DNA of 64,000 nt from Klebsiella indica (GCF_005860775.1 NZ_VCHQ01000024.1:248001-312000), one strand, 5' to 3'. Positions 1-10,093 are shown, numbered from the stretch's first letter. Notes: a model not told the origin generated them from the sequence alone. Translations and numbers: made by a program.

Positions 1-770
1 CACTGGTAAATAAAACCTCCGGCGAGGTCAATGTATTTGGCTATGACCTGCAAAAAGATGTGGTCAACGCGAAACGGCAGCTCGGCCTGGTGCCGCAGGA
101 GTTCAATTTTAACCCCTTTGAAACCGTACAACAGATCGTCGTCAATCAGGCGGGCTACTATGGCGTTGAACGTAAGGTAGCCACTGCTCGTAGTGAAAAG
201 TATCTCAAACAGCTCGATCTTTGGGAAAAACGTCATGAACGCGCGCGGATGCTCTCCGGCGGGATGAAACGTCGCCTGATGATTGCCAGGGCGTTAATGC
301 ATGAGCCTAAGCTGTTGATTCTTGATGAACCAACGGCGGGGGTGGATATTGAACTTCGCCGCTCAATGTGGGGATTTTTGAAAGATTTAAATGATAAAGG
401 CACCACGATTATCCTGACCACGCACTATCTGGAAGAAGCTGAGATGCTGTGTCGCAACATCGGCATTATTCAGCGTGGTGAACTGGTGGAAAACACCTCA
501 ATGAAAGCGCTGCTTTCCAAGCTGAAATCAGAGACGTTTATTCTCGATCTGGCGCCCAAAAGCCCGTTACCGGTACTGGAGGGTTACCACTATCGCCTGG
601 TTGATACCTCGACGCTGGAGGTTGAAGTGCTGCGTGAGCAGGGAATTAACAGCGTATTTACCCAGTTGAGTGCGCAGGGAATACAGGTGTTAAGTATGCG
701 TAATAAGGCTAACCGCCTGGAAGAGCTGTTTGTCACGCTGGTACATGAAAGAAAAGGAGAATCAGCATGA
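1..770 (+). CDS. yadG: YadG, ABC transporter ATP-binding subunit (5' end cut off)
   Basis: ATPase of an ABC-2 type exporter that would power the membrane subunit YadH. The open frame runs in from the window edge (first full codon at base 3) and keeps matching YadG upstream of the first ATG at 60, so the gene is cut by the window and not truncated in the genome. About 53 N-terminal residues, including the Walker A loop, lie outside. Visible are the ABC signature LSGGMKRRL, Walker B ending LLILDEPTAG and the switch histidine in ILTTHYLEEAE. The stop overlaps the yadH start by four bases (ATGA), indicating translational coupling. The exported substrate is not known. Confidence 0.95.
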   Translation, partial: LVNKTSGEVNVFGYDLQKDVVNAKRQLGLVPQEFNFNPFETVQQIVVNQAGYYGVERKVATARSEKYLKQLDLWEKRHERARMLSGGMKRRLMIARALMHEPKLLILDEPTAGVDIELRRSMWGFLKDLNDKGTTIILTTHYLEEAEMLCRNIGIIQRGELVENTSMKALLSKLKSETFILDLAPKSPLPVLEGYHYRLVDTSTLEVEVLREQGINSVFTQLSAQGIQVLSMRNKANRLEELFVTLVHERKGESA

Positions 771-1537
771 TACAGCTGTACTGGATTGCGCTGAAAAGCA
801 TCTGGACCAAAGAAATTCATCGTTTTATGCGCATCTGGATCCAGACTCTGGTACCGCCGGTTATTACGATGACCCTCTACTTTGTTATCTTCGGCAATCT
901 GATCGGCTCGCGTATTGGTGAAATGCACGGTTTTACCTATATGCAGTTTATTGTGCCGGGTCTGATTATGATGGCGGTGATCACCAACTCTTATGCCAAC
1001 GTGGCTTCTTCTTTCTTTAGCGCAAAATTTCAGCGCAATATTGAAGAGCTGCTGGTCGCGCCAGTGCCTACGCATGTGGTTATTGCCGGTTATGTTGGCG
1101 GCGGCGTCGCCCGTGGTCTGTGCGTCGGGATTCTGGTAACCGCGATATCGCTGTTTTTCGTTCCGTTTCAGGTTCACTCCTGGCTATTTGTTGCTTTGAC
1201 GCTGATATTGACCGCAGTGTTATTTTCCCTTGCGGGCCTGTTGAATGCGGTATTTGCCAAAACGTTTGATGATATCAGCCTGATTCCGACCTTTGTACTG
1301 ACGCCGCTGACCTATCTGGGTGGGGTTTTTTATTCTTTGACGCTACTGCCGCCGTTCTGGCAAGGGCTGTCGCACCTGAATCCTATCGTCTACATGATCA
1401 GCGGTTTCCGCTATGGTTTCCTCGGCATTAACGATGTGCCACTGGCCACCACTGTTGGCGTGCTGGTGGTGTTTATCATCACCTTTTATTTATTGTGCTG
1501 GTATCTGATTCAGCGTGGGCGCGGGCTCCGCAGCTAA
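767..1537 (+). CDS. yadH: YadH, ABC-2 type exporter membrane subunit
   Basis: Inner-membrane permease partner of YadG. The 256-residue protein equals the E. coli length and has about six hydrophobic segments, with an amphipathic N-terminus followed by a first membrane segment around residues 25-45. The typical ABC-2 permease stretch PLTYLGGVFYSL lies near residue 185. The start ATG overlaps the yadG stop, so the two are one transcriptional unit. Substrate unknown; the family includes drug and polysaccharide exporters, and nothing in the sequence decides between them. Confidence 0.95.
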   Translation: MIQLYWIALKSIWTKEIHRFMRIWIQTLVPPVITMTLYFVIFGNLIGSRIGEMHGFTYMQFIVPGLIMMAVITNSYANVASSFFSAKFQRNIEELLVAPVPTHVVIAGYVGGGVARGLCVGILVTAISLFFVPFQVHSWLFVALTLILTAVLFSLAGLLNAVFAKTFDDISLIPTFVLTPLTYLGGVFYSLTLLPPFWQGLSHLNPIVYMISGFRYGFLGINDVPLATTVGVLVVFIITFYLLCWYLIQRGRGLRS

Positions 1538-1549
1538 TGAATTCAGCAG

Positions 1550-1581
1550 TAGCGCTTCGCGGCCCATCAAGCGAAGCGCTA
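1550..1581. terminator. perfect 11-bp inverted repeat after yadH
   Basis: An 11-bp stem (TAGCGCTTCGC at 1550-1560, its complement at 1571-1581) with a 10-base loop starts about 12 bases after the yadH stop. It is probably a terminator for yadGH, but no T-run follows directly, so it may instead be an mRNA-stabilising or Rho-type 3' structure. Confidence 0.45.
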
Positions 1582-1657
1582 TCAGGCAATCTTTGACTGT
1601 CATCACCGATATTCATCACTTTCCTTGTTAGATTGTTTGCTTGCTAAGGAGGGGGCG

Positions 1658-2098
1658 ATGTTAGGTTGGGTAATTATCTGCCATGATGAACTGGCGCAGG
1701 AAATGCGGGATCGTCTGGAGAAAAAGTTTGGCCCTCTGGCGCAATGCCGGGCGGTGAATTATTGGCGTAATCTCAGCAGTAATATGTTGAGTCGCATGAT
1801 GTGCGATGCGCTGCATGAGACGGACAGCGGCGAAGGGGTGATTTTTCTTACCGATAAAACCGGCGCGGCGCCTTATCGCGTGGCAGCGCTGATGAGCCAT
1901 AAACATACCCATTGCGAAGTGATCTCCGGGATTAGCTACCCCCTGCTGGAGGAGATGTATCTCCTGCGCCAGACGCTGAGCAGCGCGGCCTTTCGTCAGG
2001 CCATCGTCAGCGCCGGCGGCCCTGCCGTCAGCAGCCTTTGGCATCAGCAGCAAAAAAATCCGCCTTTCCGGCTGTTGCATGAGCCGTACGGGAATTAA
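1658..2098 (+). CDS. yadI: YadI, PTS EIIA-man-like domain protein
   Basis: A stand-alone protein of 146 residues resembling the mannose-family EIIA domain of the phosphotransferase system. Family EIIA domains accept phosphate on an N-terminal histidine; the candidate here is the His in VIICHDELA near residue 9. The segment GVIFLTDKTGAAPYRVA is the typical EIIA-man core. The start at 1658 is chosen over an earlier in-frame codon at 1625 because a strong AGGAGGGGG site sits just ahead and the protein then begins MLGWVI as in E. coli. No cognate EIIB/EIIC gene is nearby, so its partner and sugar are unknown. Confidence 0.9.
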   Translation: MLGWVIICHDELAQEMRDRLEKKFGPLAQCRAVNYWRNLSSNMLSRMMCDALHETDSGEGVIFLTDKTGAAPYRVAALMSHKHTHCEVISGISYPLLEEMYLLRQTLSSAAFRQAIVSAGGPAVSSLWHQQQKNPPFRLLHEPYGN

Positions 2099-2101
2099 GC
2101 A

Positions 2102-2129
2102 TTGGTATTGATAGCGCTTTTGTTACAAT
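2102..2129 (+). promoter_or_regulatory. candidate sigma-70 promoter of yadE
   Basis: TTGGTA at 2102-2107 and TACAAT at 2124-2129 are separated by 16 bases, 32 bases ahead of the yadE start. Pattern match only. Confidence 0.35.
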
Positions 2130-2161
2130 GATAACCGCCTTTGTTTACCGGTTCGATACGC

Positions 2162-3409
2162 ATGTTTGCCCGAGTTCTTGCTTTACTTTTCCTGTTTATG
2201 TCACTTAGCGTTTCCGCCAGTCTGCTCACTCCGCAGAGTGCCTCTGTTCGTTACATGCAAACCACGGAAAATGCCGATATCTGGGCGCAGGTTGGTCATC
2301 AGGTGGTGAGCGTGGGCAACGTAAGGGCAGGGCAAATTCTGGCGGTGATGCCGTCAGCGGCTGATTACGACACGTTTAATTTTGGTTTTGCGACGGGTTT
2401 TATTGATAAAGGGCATCTGCAGCCGGTGCGGGGCAAACGGCGGGTTGAAGATAGCCTGGGTGACCTGAACAAACCGCTGAGCAATCAAAACCTCATTACC
2501 TGGAAAGATACGCCGGTCTATAATGCGCCTTCTATCGGTAGCGAGAAGTTTGGCATGCTGGCCAGTAATTTGCGCTATCCCATTATTAGCAAGCTTAAAG
2601 ACAGGCTGCATCAAACCTGGTTTCAGATCCGCATCGGCAACCGGCTGGCATGGGTGAGTAGCCTGGACGCGCAGATAGACAATGGCATTCCAGTGCTCAC
2701 TTATCATCATATCCTGCGTGACGAAGAAAACACCCGATTCCGCCATACGTCGACCACCACCTCCGTACGCGCCTTCAGCAACCAGATGACCTGGCTACGC
2801 GACCAGGGTTATACCACTCTGAGCATGTATCAGCTGGAAGGTTATCTGCACAATAGCGTGAATCTTCCTGCGCGTGCTGTCGTTATTACTTTTGACGATG
2901 GTCTGAAGTCGGTCAATCGCTATGCGTATCCCATACTCAAACGGTATGGTTTTCATGCGACGGCGTTTATTATCTCGTCACGCATCAAGCGCCACCCACA
3001 GAAATGGGCGCCGAACTCGTTGCAGTTTATGAGCGTTTCTGAATTAAAACAGATTCAGGACGTCTTTGATATCCAGTCGCATACGCATTTTCTGCACCGG
3101 GTTGATGCACATCGCCATCCGATCCTGCTCAGCCGCAGTTATCATAATATTTTGTTCGATTTTGAACATTCACGGCGGGCGCTGGCGCAGTTTAATCCGC
3201 ATGTAATCTATCTTTCTTACCCTTTTGGCGGCTATAACGCGACGGCGATCAACGCGGCCAACGACGCCGGTTTTCACATGGCGGTGACGACGGTGAGAGG
3301 AAAGGTCAAACCGGGAGATAATCCGTTCTTATTGAAAAGACTCTATATTTTAAGAACGGATTCACTGGAGACCATGTCGCGGATGATTAGCAACCAGCCG
3401 CAGGGGTAA
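2162..3409 (+). CDS. yadE: YadE, secreted polysaccharide deacetylase-like protein
   Basis: Predicted exported 415-residue protein. It begins with a signal peptide (hydrophobic run [19 protein letters not shown]), has an SH3-like middle region (about residues 140-175) and a C-terminal NodB/carbohydrate esterase 4 domain. The metal-binding motifs are present: TFDDG near residue 244 and the H-x-x-x-H type motif SHTHFLH near 305. CE4 enzymes remove N-acetyl groups from sugars; the natural substrate of YadE is not established. The ATG at 2162 is preferred over a TTG seven codons upstream because it gives the normal signal peptide. It ends one base before the convergent panD stop. Confidence 0.92.
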   Translation: MFARVLALLFLFMSLSVSASLLTPQSASVRYMQTTENADIWAQVGHQVVSVGNVRAGQILAVMPSAADYDTFNFGFATGFIDKGHLQPVRGKRRVEDSLGDLNKPLSNQNLITWKDTPVYNAPSIGSEKFGMLASNLRYPIISKLKDRLHQTWFQIRIGNRLAWVSSLDAQIDNGIPVLTYHHILRDEENTRFRHTSTTTSVRAFSNQMTWLRDQGYTTLSMYQLEGYLHNSVNLPARAVVITFDDGLKSVNRYAYPILKRYGFHATAFIISSRIKRHPQKWAPNSLQFMSVSELKQIQDVFDIQSHTHFLHRVDAHRHPILLSRSYHNILFDFEHSRRALAQFNPHVIYLSYPFGGYNATAINAANDAGFHMAVTTVRGKVKPGDNPFLLKRLYILRTDSLETMSRMISNQPQG

Positions 3410-3410
3410 A

Positions 3411-3791
3411 TCAGGCCACCTGCACCGGAATTGCTTTTGCCTGGCGCTTCATTTCATTGTCGCCTTCAAAATAGGCGATTTTCGGCTGCCAGCTGCGGGC
3501 CTCTTCGTCAGGCATAGTCACGAAGCTGGCGATAATCAGAATATCGCCGACGCTCGCGCAGTGCGCCGCCGCGCCGTTGACGGAAATTATTCGCGAACCG
3601 CGTTCCGCGGCGATGGCGTAGGTGGAAAAGCGCTTACCGTTGGTCACGTTCCAGATATGAATGGCCTCATTCTCAAGAATGCCGGATGCATCGAGAAAGT
3701 CCTGATCAATAGCGCAGGAGCCTTCATAGTGCAGGTCGGCCTGCGTGACTTTAACGCGGTGGAGTTTGCCCTGCAGCATATTACGAATCAT
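3411..3791 (-). CDS. panD: PanD, aspartate 1-decarboxylase proenzyme
   Basis: Makes beta-alanine from L-aspartate for pantothenate and coenzyme A synthesis in the cytoplasm. The protein is 126 residues, the E. coli length. The self-cleavage site Gly24-Ser25 is seen in YEGSCAID; cleavage of the proenzyme converts Ser25 to the catalytic pyruvoyl group. It lies directly downstream of panC, without the yadD gene that separates the two in E. coli K-12. The convergent yadE stop is one base away, so no room remains for a separate terminator between them. Confidence 0.98.
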   Translation of the reverse strand: MIRNMLQGKLHRVKVTQADLHYEGSCAIDQDFLDASGILENEAIHIWNVTNGKRFSTYAIAAERGSRIISVNGAAAHCASVGDILIIASFVTMPDEEARSWQPKIAYFEGDNEMKRQAKAIPVQVA

Positions 3792-3819
3792 AACGTCTAC
3801 CTTTAAAGCTTATTGATAA

Positions 3820-3844
3820 CAAAGCGGATGCGGCACCCGCTTTG
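3820..3844 (-). terminator. hairpin between panC and panD
   Basis: CAAAGCGG (3820-3827) pairs with CCGCTTTG (3837-3844), an 8-bp stem in the 94-base gap. On the minus strand it follows panC and could act as a partial terminator or processing site ahead of panD. There is no clear T-run. Confidence 0.4.
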
Positions 3845-3885
3845 AGGAAATTCCAGGCAAGTATTGCCCGATTTTTAACCCCTGT

Positions 3886-4740
3886 CTACCGGGCGAGCGT
3901 CACGATCTGGTTGTCGATCAGTCGTGCCTGGCCGAGCCATGCGGCCATCAGGATCACTGCCCGTTTACTGGTTTCCGTCAGCTCAAGCAGCGTGTCGGCG
4001 TCGCGGATCTGAATATCATCGGCACGAAAGCCTTTCTCGTTCAACTCCTGAGCCGCGATGGCAATTAGCTCATCAGGATTACGCGCATCGGCTGCCAGTT
4101 TTTCTGCCATGTTGCTCATTACCTGATGCAGCCCCGGCGCAATTTTGCGCTGATCGGCGCTGAGATAGCCGTTACGCGAGCTCAGCGCCAGGCCATCTTT
4201 GGCGCGTATAATGGGTACGCCGATAATCTCGATGTCATAGCCCATATCGGCCACCATCTTGCGAATCAGCGCCAGTTGCTGGAAATCTTTTTCGCCGAAG
4301 CAGGCGACATCCGGCTGAACCAGGTTGAACAGCTTACTGACGATGGTGGAAACGCCGCGGAAGTGACCCGGACGGCTGGCGCCTTCAAGCATGGTCGACA
4401 GGCCGGGAACATCAACGTAAGTCTGGTTTTCGGTCCCCTGGGGATAGATTTCCGCCGGGGCCGGCGCGAAGACAAAATCGACGTTACGTTTATTCAGCTT
4501 TTCGCAATCCTCCTGCAGCGTGCGCGGGTAGCGCGTTAAATCATCGGCGCGATCAAACTGCATTGGGTTAACGAAAATACTGACTACCACAATGTCCGCG
4601 CTGGCTTTCGCCGTCTCCACCAGCTTCATATGCCCTTCGTGCAGGTTGCCCATGGTGGGAACCAGCGCAATGCGTTGACCTTCCTGGCGTAAACGACGGA
4701 TATGCTGGCGCAGTAGCGGCAGGGTTTCAATAATCAGCAC
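3886..4740 (-). CDS. panC: PanC, pantothenate synthetase
   Basis: ATP-dependent condensation of pantoate with beta-alanine to pantothenate. The 284-residue protein carries the nucleotidyltransferase-fold motif [11 protein letters not shown] near the N-terminus and the pantoate/ATP site segments GEKDFQQL and LSSRNGYL (KMSKS-like region). The start is GTG at 4740, supported by an AGGAG site 7 bases ahead and by the conserved beginning [11 protein letters not shown]. It uses the products of PanB (upstream) and PanD (downstream), so the three genes form a linear pathway cluster. Confidence 0.98.
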   Translation of the reverse strand: MLIIETLPLLRQHIRRLRQEGQRIALVPTMGNLHEGHMKLVETAKASADIVVVSIFVNPMQFDRADDLTRYPRTLQEDCEKLNKRNVDFVFAPAPAEIYPQGTENQTYVDVPGLSTMLEGASRPGHFRGVSTIVSKLFNLVQPDVACFGEKDFQQLALIRKMVADMGYDIEIIGVPIIRAKDGLALSSRNGYLSADQRKIAPGLHQVMSNMAEKLAADARNPDELIAIAAQELNEKGFRADDIQIRDADTLLELTETSKRAVILMAAWLGQARLIDNQIVTLAR

Positions 4741-4805
4741 AACAACACTCCTGTAGCGCTAAACCTTATCCCCGCGTGGCGGGCGACAGGTTCGTATGGT
4801 CTGAT

Positions 4806-4839
4806 AACCCGGGTAAGACGATGACGCCGCCACCCGGGG
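4806..4839. repeat. REP-like palindromic element between panB and panC
   Basis: CCCGGGT at 4808-4814 and ACCCGGG at 4832-4838 flank a G+C-rich centre. On the minus strand the order is a GGGTGGCGGCG arm followed by a TTACCCGGG arm, resembling the REP/PU type of Klebsiella- and Citrobacter-like genomes more than the classic E. coli GCCGGATG type. It lies in the 112-bp gap between co-oriented genes, a usual REP location. Confidence 0.5.
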
Positions 4840-4852
4840 ATGCCTGAGAAAT

Positions 4853-5644
4853 TTAATGGAAACTGTGTTCATCTCCCGGATAAACGCCGGCTTCTACTTC
4901 GGCAATATATTGCCGCACCGCAGCGCGCATATCGCCCGCCGTGCTAAGGAAATTTTTGGCGAATTTCGGTATATGGCCGCCGGTAATACCGAAGGCGTCA
5001 TGCATCACGAGGATTTGCCCGTCGGTAACGTTGCCTGCGCCGATGCCGATCACCGGGATGCTTAGCGTTTCAGTGATGCGTTTCGCCAGCTCGACCGGCA
5101 CGCACTCCAGCACCAGCAACTGCGCGCCAGCCGCCTCTAATGCCAGCGCATCATCAAGCAAAACTTGCCCGGCATCGCCGCGTCCCTGGATTTTGTAACC
5201 CCCGAAGACATTCACCGACTGGGGCGTCAGGCCGAGATGTCCGCACACCGGTACTGCGCGCTCGGTAAGCATTTTTACGGTATCAGCCAGCCATGCGCCG
5301 CCCTCGATTTTCACCATATTGGCCCCGGCGCGCATCACGACAGCGGCGTTCCCGAAAGCGTGTTCCGGTGTGGCGTAAGCCATAAACGGCAGATCCGCGA
5401 GCAGCAGGCAGTTCGGCGCGCCGCGACGCACCGCACGGGTGTGGTAGGCGATATCTTCTACTGTCACTGGCAGAGTGGAATCGTGGCCCTGTACCGTCAT
5501 GCCCAGCGAGTCTCCGACCAGCAGCACGTTAATCCCTTCGTCTGCAAACAGCTTCGCAAAGCTGTAGTCATAGGCGGTGATGGTAGCGAAGCGCTTCTTC
5601 TCCTGTTTACATTTCTGCAGCAGGGCGATAGTCGTCGGTTTCAT
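4853..5644 (-). CDS. panB: PanB, 3-methyl-2-oxobutanoate hydroxymethyltransferase
   Basis: First committed step of pantothenate synthesis: adds a hydroxymethyl group from 5,10-methylene-tetrahydrofolate to ketoisovalerate, giving ketopantoate. It is 263 residues, one fewer than I recall for E. coli because of a one-residue gap after GRGDA. Family motifs are present: LLVGDSLGM, the metal-ligand segment MVKIEGG and [18 protein letters not shown]. It starts the panBCD cluster. The folK gene lies only 119 bp upstream; in E. coli K-12 a fimbrial operon occupies that gap. Confidence 0.98.
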   Translation of the reverse strand: MKPTTIALLQKCKQEKKRFATITAYDYSFAKLFADEGINVLLVGDSLGMTVQGHDSTLPVTVEDIAYHTRAVRRGAPNCLLLADLPFMAYATPEHAFGNAAVVMRAGANMVKIEGGAWLADTVKMLTERAVPVCGHLGLTPQSVNVFGGYKIQGRGDAGQVLLDDALALEAAGAQLLVLECVPVELAKRITETLSIPVIGIGAGNVTDGQILVMHDAFGITGGHIPKFAKNFLSTAGDMRAAVRQYIAEVEAGVYPGDEHSFH

Positions 5645-5763
5645 AACGTTTCCTGATGATGAAAGTCATATTAATCGGCATTCTAACAGCAGTACTCGGG
5701 GGGGCAATGGTTTTAGGCAACCGATTACCACGATTGCCGCCATTGTTGAAAAACGGAGAAATA

Positions 5764-6243
5764 TTACCAGAACGCGGGTTTATCCGCGGCGAGATTCGCC
5801 AGAACGGTACTTAGCGCCAGCCCGTCCGGGAAACGCAGTTCCGGGGCGATTTCAAATAGCGGCCACAGCATAAAACCACGGTTTTTCATATCGTAGTGCG
5901 GAACGGTCAGGCGCGAGGTATTTATCACCTCTTCGCCGAACAGCATGATATCGAGATCCAGCGTGCGCGGCCCCCAGCGTTCGGCTTTACGCGTGCGTCC
6001 CTGCTGGCGTTCGATGCGCTGGGTATGGTTGAGCAGCGCTTCAGCTGTAAGCGTGGTTTCCAGCGCAACGGCGGCGTTCAGGTAGTCAGGCTGATCCTGC
6101 GGCCCCAGCGGCGGCGTACGGTAGAATGAGGATACGCTGACTACCTGGCTGTCAGGAATTTCCGCCAGCGCGCTAATGGCAGCGTTGACCTGCGCCAGCG
6201 GCGAGGCGAGGTTGCTGCCGATGGCAATCCAGGCGCGGGTCAT
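5764..6243 (-). CDS. folK: FolK, hydroxymethyldihydropterin pyrophosphokinase
   Basis: Transfers pyrophosphate from ATP to 6-hydroxymethyl-7,8-dihydropterin, the step before dihydropteroate synthase in folate synthesis. Length 159 as in E. coli. The N-terminus [12 protein letters not shown] and the HPPK signature ending [11 protein letters not shown] (magnesium-binding aspartates) are intact. Its start overlaps the pcnB stop (ATGA), so it is translationally coupled to pcnB. Folate made here also supplies the one-carbon donor used by PanB, whose gene follows. Confidence 0.98.
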   Translation of the reverse strand: MTRAWIAIGSNLASPLAQVNAAISALAEIPDSQVVSVSSFYRTPPLGPQDQPDYLNAAVALETTLTAEALLNHTQRIERQQGRTRKAERWGPRTLDLDIMLFGEEVINTSRLTVPHYDMKNRGFMLWPLFEIAPELRFPDGLALSTVLANLAADKPAFW

Positions 6244-7637
6244 GCGCTACCTTCGCGGCGAGGCGCGCGTTTGCGCGGACGACGGTGACGGCGGCGGGGA
6301 GCAGGATCGTCCCCCAAATCGTCAAGCATATCTTTCTGATCTGGCGGTGTGGCGACCTGAAATTCGCCCCACCATTTGGTCAGACGCTGCAGTTCGCTGT
6401 TGTTTTCCGCACCCGCGCGCAGCTCCAGCAGATCGTAGGCGGCGCGGAATTTTGGATGCTCCAGCAGTTTCCATGCGCGTTTGCCCTGGCGGCGAGACAT
6501 CCGTAGCTGAAGCTGCCAGATATCGCGCACCAGCGTGGTGATGCGTTTAGGGATCGCCAGCGTGCGGCAGGCTTCATCCAGCACGTCGTTCATCGCCAGC
6601 GCGAAGGCATCGTAGTAGGCCAGACCGCTCTCCTGGGCGATTTTCTGCGCCGTTTCCAGCAGTGGATACCAGAATATCACCGCAAAAAGGAACGCCGGGT
6701 TAACGCGCATATCGTTGCGAATACGGTTATCGGTATTTTTCAGCACCTGGCTGATGATGCGCTCCATCGGACTATCGCCGCGCTCGGTGAAATAGCGGGT
6801 AATGCTGGGGAACAGGGGCTGGAACAGATTGTATTCGCGCAGCAGGAGGTAGGTTTGATATCCGTCGCCGGCCTGCAGCAACTTTAATACCTCTTCAAAC
6901 AGACGCGCCGGGGGCACATCGTGCAGCAGCGTCGCCAGGCGTGGAATCGGCTCGGCGGTTTCTTCGCTGATACTCATGTTCAGCTTGGCCGCAAAACGCA
7001 CTGCGCGCAGCATCCGCACCGGGTCTTCGCGATAGCGGGTTTCCGGATCGCCGATCAGGCGGATCACGCCATCCTGCAGATCTTTCATGCCGCCGACATA
7101 GTCGCGCACGCTAAAATCAGCCACGCTGTAATAAAGGCTGTTGATAGTGAAATCACGGCGCTGGGCATCTTCTTCAATTGAACCGAAGATATTGTCGCGC
7201 AGCAGCATGCCGTTCTGACCGCGCTGAGAGGTGACGCGATCGGTGGTGTGGCCTTCGTGATGGCCGCGGAAGGTGGCGACTTCAATAATTTCCGGCCCGA
7301 ACATCACGTGCGCCAGGCGGAAGCGACGGCCTACCAGACGGCAGTTGCGGAACAGTTTACGTACCTGCTCAGGTGTCGCATTGGTGGTAACGTCGAAATC
7401 TTTGGGCTTTTTGCCTAGCAGCAGGTCGCGAACCCCGCCGCCGACCAGCCACGACTCGTAGCCCGCTTTATTGAGTCTGTACATGACCTTGAGAGCGTTT
7501 TCACTGATATCTTTGCGGGAAATTGCATGCTGATCTCGCGGGATAACCGTCATATGTTGCTGTTCAACGGCGGCTTCAGTCTCGCGTTCTTCACGGCTTA
7601 GCACCTTACGGCAAAAATTAGCGACTCGGGTAAAAAT
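6240..7637 (-). CDS. pcnB: PcnB, poly(A) polymerase I, AUU start
   Basis: Adds poly(A) tails to RNA 3' ends, promoting decay and affecting ColE1-type plasmid copy number. Nucleotidyltransferase motif [10 protein letters not shown] followed by DFDV near residue 80, the tRNA-nucleotidyltransferase-like body, and a basic arginine-rich C-terminus. The conventional ATG/GTG-based frame would begin at 7604, but the match to E. coli PcnB continues 11 codons further ([10 protein letters not shown]) to an ATT codon at 7635-7637 with a GAGGT site just upstream. That start gives 465 residues, exactly the E. coli length; E. coli pcnB is known to start at AUU, which limits expression. Overlaps folK by four bases. 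Confidence 0.95.
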   Translation of the reverse strand: MFTRVANFCRKVLSREERETEAAVEQQHMTVIPRDQHAISRKDISENALKVMYRLNKAGYESWLVGGGVRDLLLGKKPKDFDVTTNATPEQVRKLFRNCRLVGRRFRLAHVMFGPEIIEVATFRGHHEGHTTDRVTSQRGQNGMLLRDNIFGSIEEDAQRRDFTINSLYYSVADFSVRDYVGGMKDLQDGVIRLIGDPETRYREDPVRMLRAVRFAAKLNMSISEETAEPIPRLATLLHDVPPARLFEEVLKLLQAGDGYQTYLLLREYNLFQPLFPSITRYFTERGDSPMERIISQVLKNTDNRIRNDMRVNPAFLFAVIFWYPLLETAQKIAQESGLAYYDAFALAMNDVLDEACRTLAIPKRITTLVRDIWQLQLRMSRRQGKRAWKLLEHPKFRAAYDLLELRAGAENNSELQRLTKWWGEFQVATPPDQKDMLDDLGDDPAPRRRHRRPRKRAPRREGSA

Positions 7638-7815
7638 GGTACACCTCGTAGTGTCAGACGGACTTCAGGACAAAAATATTACTCTATGCATTGCGGATTG
7701 CAGCAAGATGGTAAACTTGCGACGCCCGGACGCACAGAAAAGCAACGGACCGGGGGAAACAAGCGCAGCCAACGCCGGAGCAACCTGAAAGTCGACGAGT
7801 AAAAATAGCGGCTAA

Positions 7816-8697
7816 TCATAGCTCAGGAGAAAGCGTTTGAGAATGCTGGATTTGTTCCAGCCGCCAGTTTGCTACCGCGTGCTTGAGTAAATCTTCAATA
7901 CTCAACGCCTGCCATTCCTGAATAACATCCTGGTTAAGAAACGTTAACGCCCGCACAATTTCCGGGCGCGGATCGCCTTGCGAAAGCGCAGGCGCATGGT
8001 TTTGCTTCGACAGTTTATTGCCCTGCGCATTAAGGGCCAGCGGCAAATGGATATAGTCCGGCGCCTGCCAGCCAAAATGCTGATAGAGCGAAATCTGCCG
8101 CACCGTCGGCTCGATAAGATCGGCGCCGCGGACAATTTCGCTGACGCCCTGAAAGTGATCGTCCACGACCACCGCAAGATTATAGGCGAACAGGCCGTCG
8201 CGGCGATGGATAATGAAATCTTCACGCGCCAGCGGTTCGTCGGCGATAATGGTGCCGCGCAGCCGATCGTAAAATGCCAGCACCGGGCGGGTTTGCCGCA
8301 ACCGCAAAGCGGCGTTTTCTGCGCCGAGCCTTAAACTCCGGCAATGGCCATCATACAGGCCGCCAATTGCGTGAATGCGCGCACGGGGACAGGTGCAGTA
8401 ATAGCAAAGTCCCTGCTCATGCAGCCAGGCCAGGCGTTCGCGATAAGCGTCATGGCGCTGCGACTGCCAGAGCACTTCGCCGTCCCAGTGCAGGCCGTAA
8501 TGTTCTAACTGACGGAGAATCGTCTCTGCGGCACCGGGGATTTCACGCGGCGGATCGATATCTTCTATGCGTACGCGCCAGATACCGTTCTGCGCCCGTG
8601 CCTGTAGATAGCTGCCAAGCGCGGCAATCAATGAGCCGAAGTGAAGTTCGCCGGAAGGTGAGGGAGCAAAGCGCCCGATATAGTGTGAATCTTTCAT
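7816..8697 (-). CDS. gluQ: GluQ-RS, glutamyl-Q tRNA(Asp) synthetase
   Basis: A truncated glutamyl-tRNA synthetase paralogue that attaches glutamate to the queuosine base of tRNA-Asp. Only the catalytic domain is present (293 residues), without anticodon-binding domain. The HIGH-like motif lies in [14 protein letters not shown] at the N-terminus and the KMSKS-like motif is KLSKQ near residue 228. Zinc ligands are the cysteines in CTCPRAR and the later YDGHC. It follows dksA by 60 bp on the same strand, the usual co-transcribed order. Confidence 0.96.
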   Translation of the reverse strand: MKDSHYIGRFAPSPSGELHFGSLIAALGSYLQARAQNGIWRVRIEDIDPPREIPGAAETILRQLEHYGLHWDGEVLWQSQRHDAYRERLAWLHEQGLCYYCTCPRARIHAIGGLYDGHCRSLRLGAENAALRLRQTRPVLAFYDRLRGTIIADEPLAREDFIIHRRDGLFAYNLAVVVDDHFQGVSEIVRGADLIEPTVRQISLYQHFGWQAPDYIHLPLALNAQGNKLSKQNHAPALSQGDPRPEIVRALTFLNQDVIQEWQALSIEDLLKHAVANWRLEQIQHSQTLSPEL

Positions 8698-8757
8698 GAG
8701 GTGACAAAAACATCAGGGCGGGAGAAAACTCCCGCCGGAAAGATGCCAGCGAAGTGA

Positions 8758-9213
8758 TTAGCCTGCCATCTGTTTTTCGCGAATTTCCGCCAGCGTTTTG
8801 CAATCAATGCACAGGTCAGCGGTCGGGCGCGCTTCCAGACGACGGATACCAATCTCGACGCCACAGGATTCACAGAAGCCGAAATCTTCGTCTTCCACTT
8901 TTTTCAGTGTTTTCTCGATCTTTTTGATCAGTTTACGTTCGCGATCGCGGTTACGCAGCTCCAGGCTGAACTCCTCTTCCTGAGCGGCACGGTCTACCGG
9001 ATCCGGAAAATTAGCGGCTTCATCCTGCATATGCGTTACGGTGCGATCCACTTCATCCCTAAGTTGATTACGCCATGCTTCAAGAATGCGCTTGAAGTGC
9101 GCCAGCTGGGCTTCGTTCATATACTCTTCGCCCGGCTTCACTTGGTACGGCTCCACCCCAGCGATGGAGAGAATACTCAGGGACGATGTTTTACGGTTTT
9201 GCCCTTCTTGCAT
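8758..9213 (-). CDS. dksA: DksA, RNA polymerase secondary-channel factor
   Basis: Binds the RNA polymerase secondary channel and works with ppGpp to reprogramme transcription, including repression of rRNA promoters. The 151-residue protein has the long coiled-coil with the acidic tip (aspartates in [13 protein letters not shown]) and a four-cysteine zinc finger (CESC near residue 114, CIDC near 135). The ATG at 9213 with an AGGAGAAGCAAC leader is chosen over a codon six residues earlier. Nearly identical to E. coli DksA, the level of conservation expected for this global regulator. Confidence 0.98.
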   Translation of the reverse strand: MQEGQNRKTSSLSILSIAGVEPYQVKPGEEYMNEAQLAHFKRILEAWRNQLRDEVDRTVTHMQDEAANFPDPVDRAAQEEEFSLELRNRDRERKLIKKIEKTLKKVEDEDFGFCESCGVEIGIRRLEARPTADLCIDCKTLAEIREKQMAG

Positions 9214-9271
9214 GTTGCTTCTCCTTAACACGCACTATCGATCCCCGTGTTGGGGGAAAATCAGGCCGCTA

Positions 9272-9300
9272 TAAATAGCAGATGCTTTTCCGGATAGCAA
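9272..9300 (-). promoter_or_regulatory. candidate sigma-70 promoter of dksA
   Basis: On the minus strand TTGCTA (9295-9300) and TATTTA (9272-9277) are 17 bases apart, about 60 bases ahead of the dksA start, in the 163-bp sfsA-dksA gap. Pattern match only. Confidence 0.4.
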
Positions 9301-9376
9301 TTATCTAAACGTTACACTTGACAACCCTGTGAAGAAAAGCGTATTCGCGCTCACGATCAGAATACTATTTAGCCGT

Positions 9377-10093
9377 TTACTTACCGGGGGTTAACGCCAC
9401 GGTAATCGGATTATTCAGAGTCATCATTTCAGTAGAAAGTTCCGCCTTGTATGCGAGAATTTCTACCCCCTTGCTTTGCGCTTCAATCAATAACTGTGCG
9501 TATCTGGCATCAATATGATGCGCGGGTGAGAAACGGTCGATTGCCGAATGCAGCACGGCGAAAAGAATCACCGCCCGTTTACCCGTCGCCGCGACGCTCA
9601 TCAGCTCCCGCAGGTGCTTCTGACCGCGCGCGGTGACCGCATCGGGAAAATAACCGTATTCTTTCTCCGCCAACGTAACCGATTTCACTTCAATATAGCA
9701 GTCTTGTTGGCAATCTGCCTGTAACAAAATATCAATGCGGCTGCCTTCATCACCGTATTTCACTTCGCTTTTAAGCGTTTGATAACCCAAAAGCTGCGGA
9801 ATATTTCCCGCCAGAATCGCCTCTTTCGCCAGGGCGTTGGCGCGTAGAGTATTCACACAAATTACCGCGCCTTGTACGGTTTCCGTTAATTCCCACGTAT
9901 GCGCATATTTGCGCTTAGGATTCTCCGAGGTGGAATACCAGACAGTATCGCCGGGTTCGGCGCAACCGGTCATCGCGCCGGTGTTGGGACAGTGCAGGGT
10001 CAGCTCGCGGTCATCGGGGGTTACTACGTCGGCGAGAAACCGCTTGTAACGTTTAATTAAGGTGGCGGACTGTAGCGGAGGAGTAAATTGCAT
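9377..10093 (-). CDS. sfsA: SfsA, sugar fermentation stimulation protein family
   Basis: A 238-residue cytoplasmic protein of the SfsA family, first noted because extra copies raise maltose-gene expression; its molecular role is unclear. An N-terminal OB-like part is followed by a nuclease-like core with the conserved [18 protein letters not shown] and [13 protein letters not shown] segments, an arrangement similar to PD-(D/E)xK folds. Its ATG overlaps the thpR stop (TGATG), so the two are translationally coupled. The C-terminus is a few residues longer than the E. coli protein. Confidence 0.95.
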   Translation of the reverse strand: MQFTPPLQSATLIKRYKRFLADVVTPDDRELTLHCPNTGAMTGCAEPGDTVWYSTSENPKRKYAHTWELTETVQGAVICVNTLRANALAKEAILAGNIPQLLGYQTLKSEVKYGDEGSRIDILLQADCQQDCYIEVKSVTLAEKEYGYFPDAVTARGQKHLRELMSVAATGKRAVILFAVLHSAIDRFSPAHHIDARYAQLLIEAQSKGVEILAYKAELSTEMMTLNNPITVALTPGK

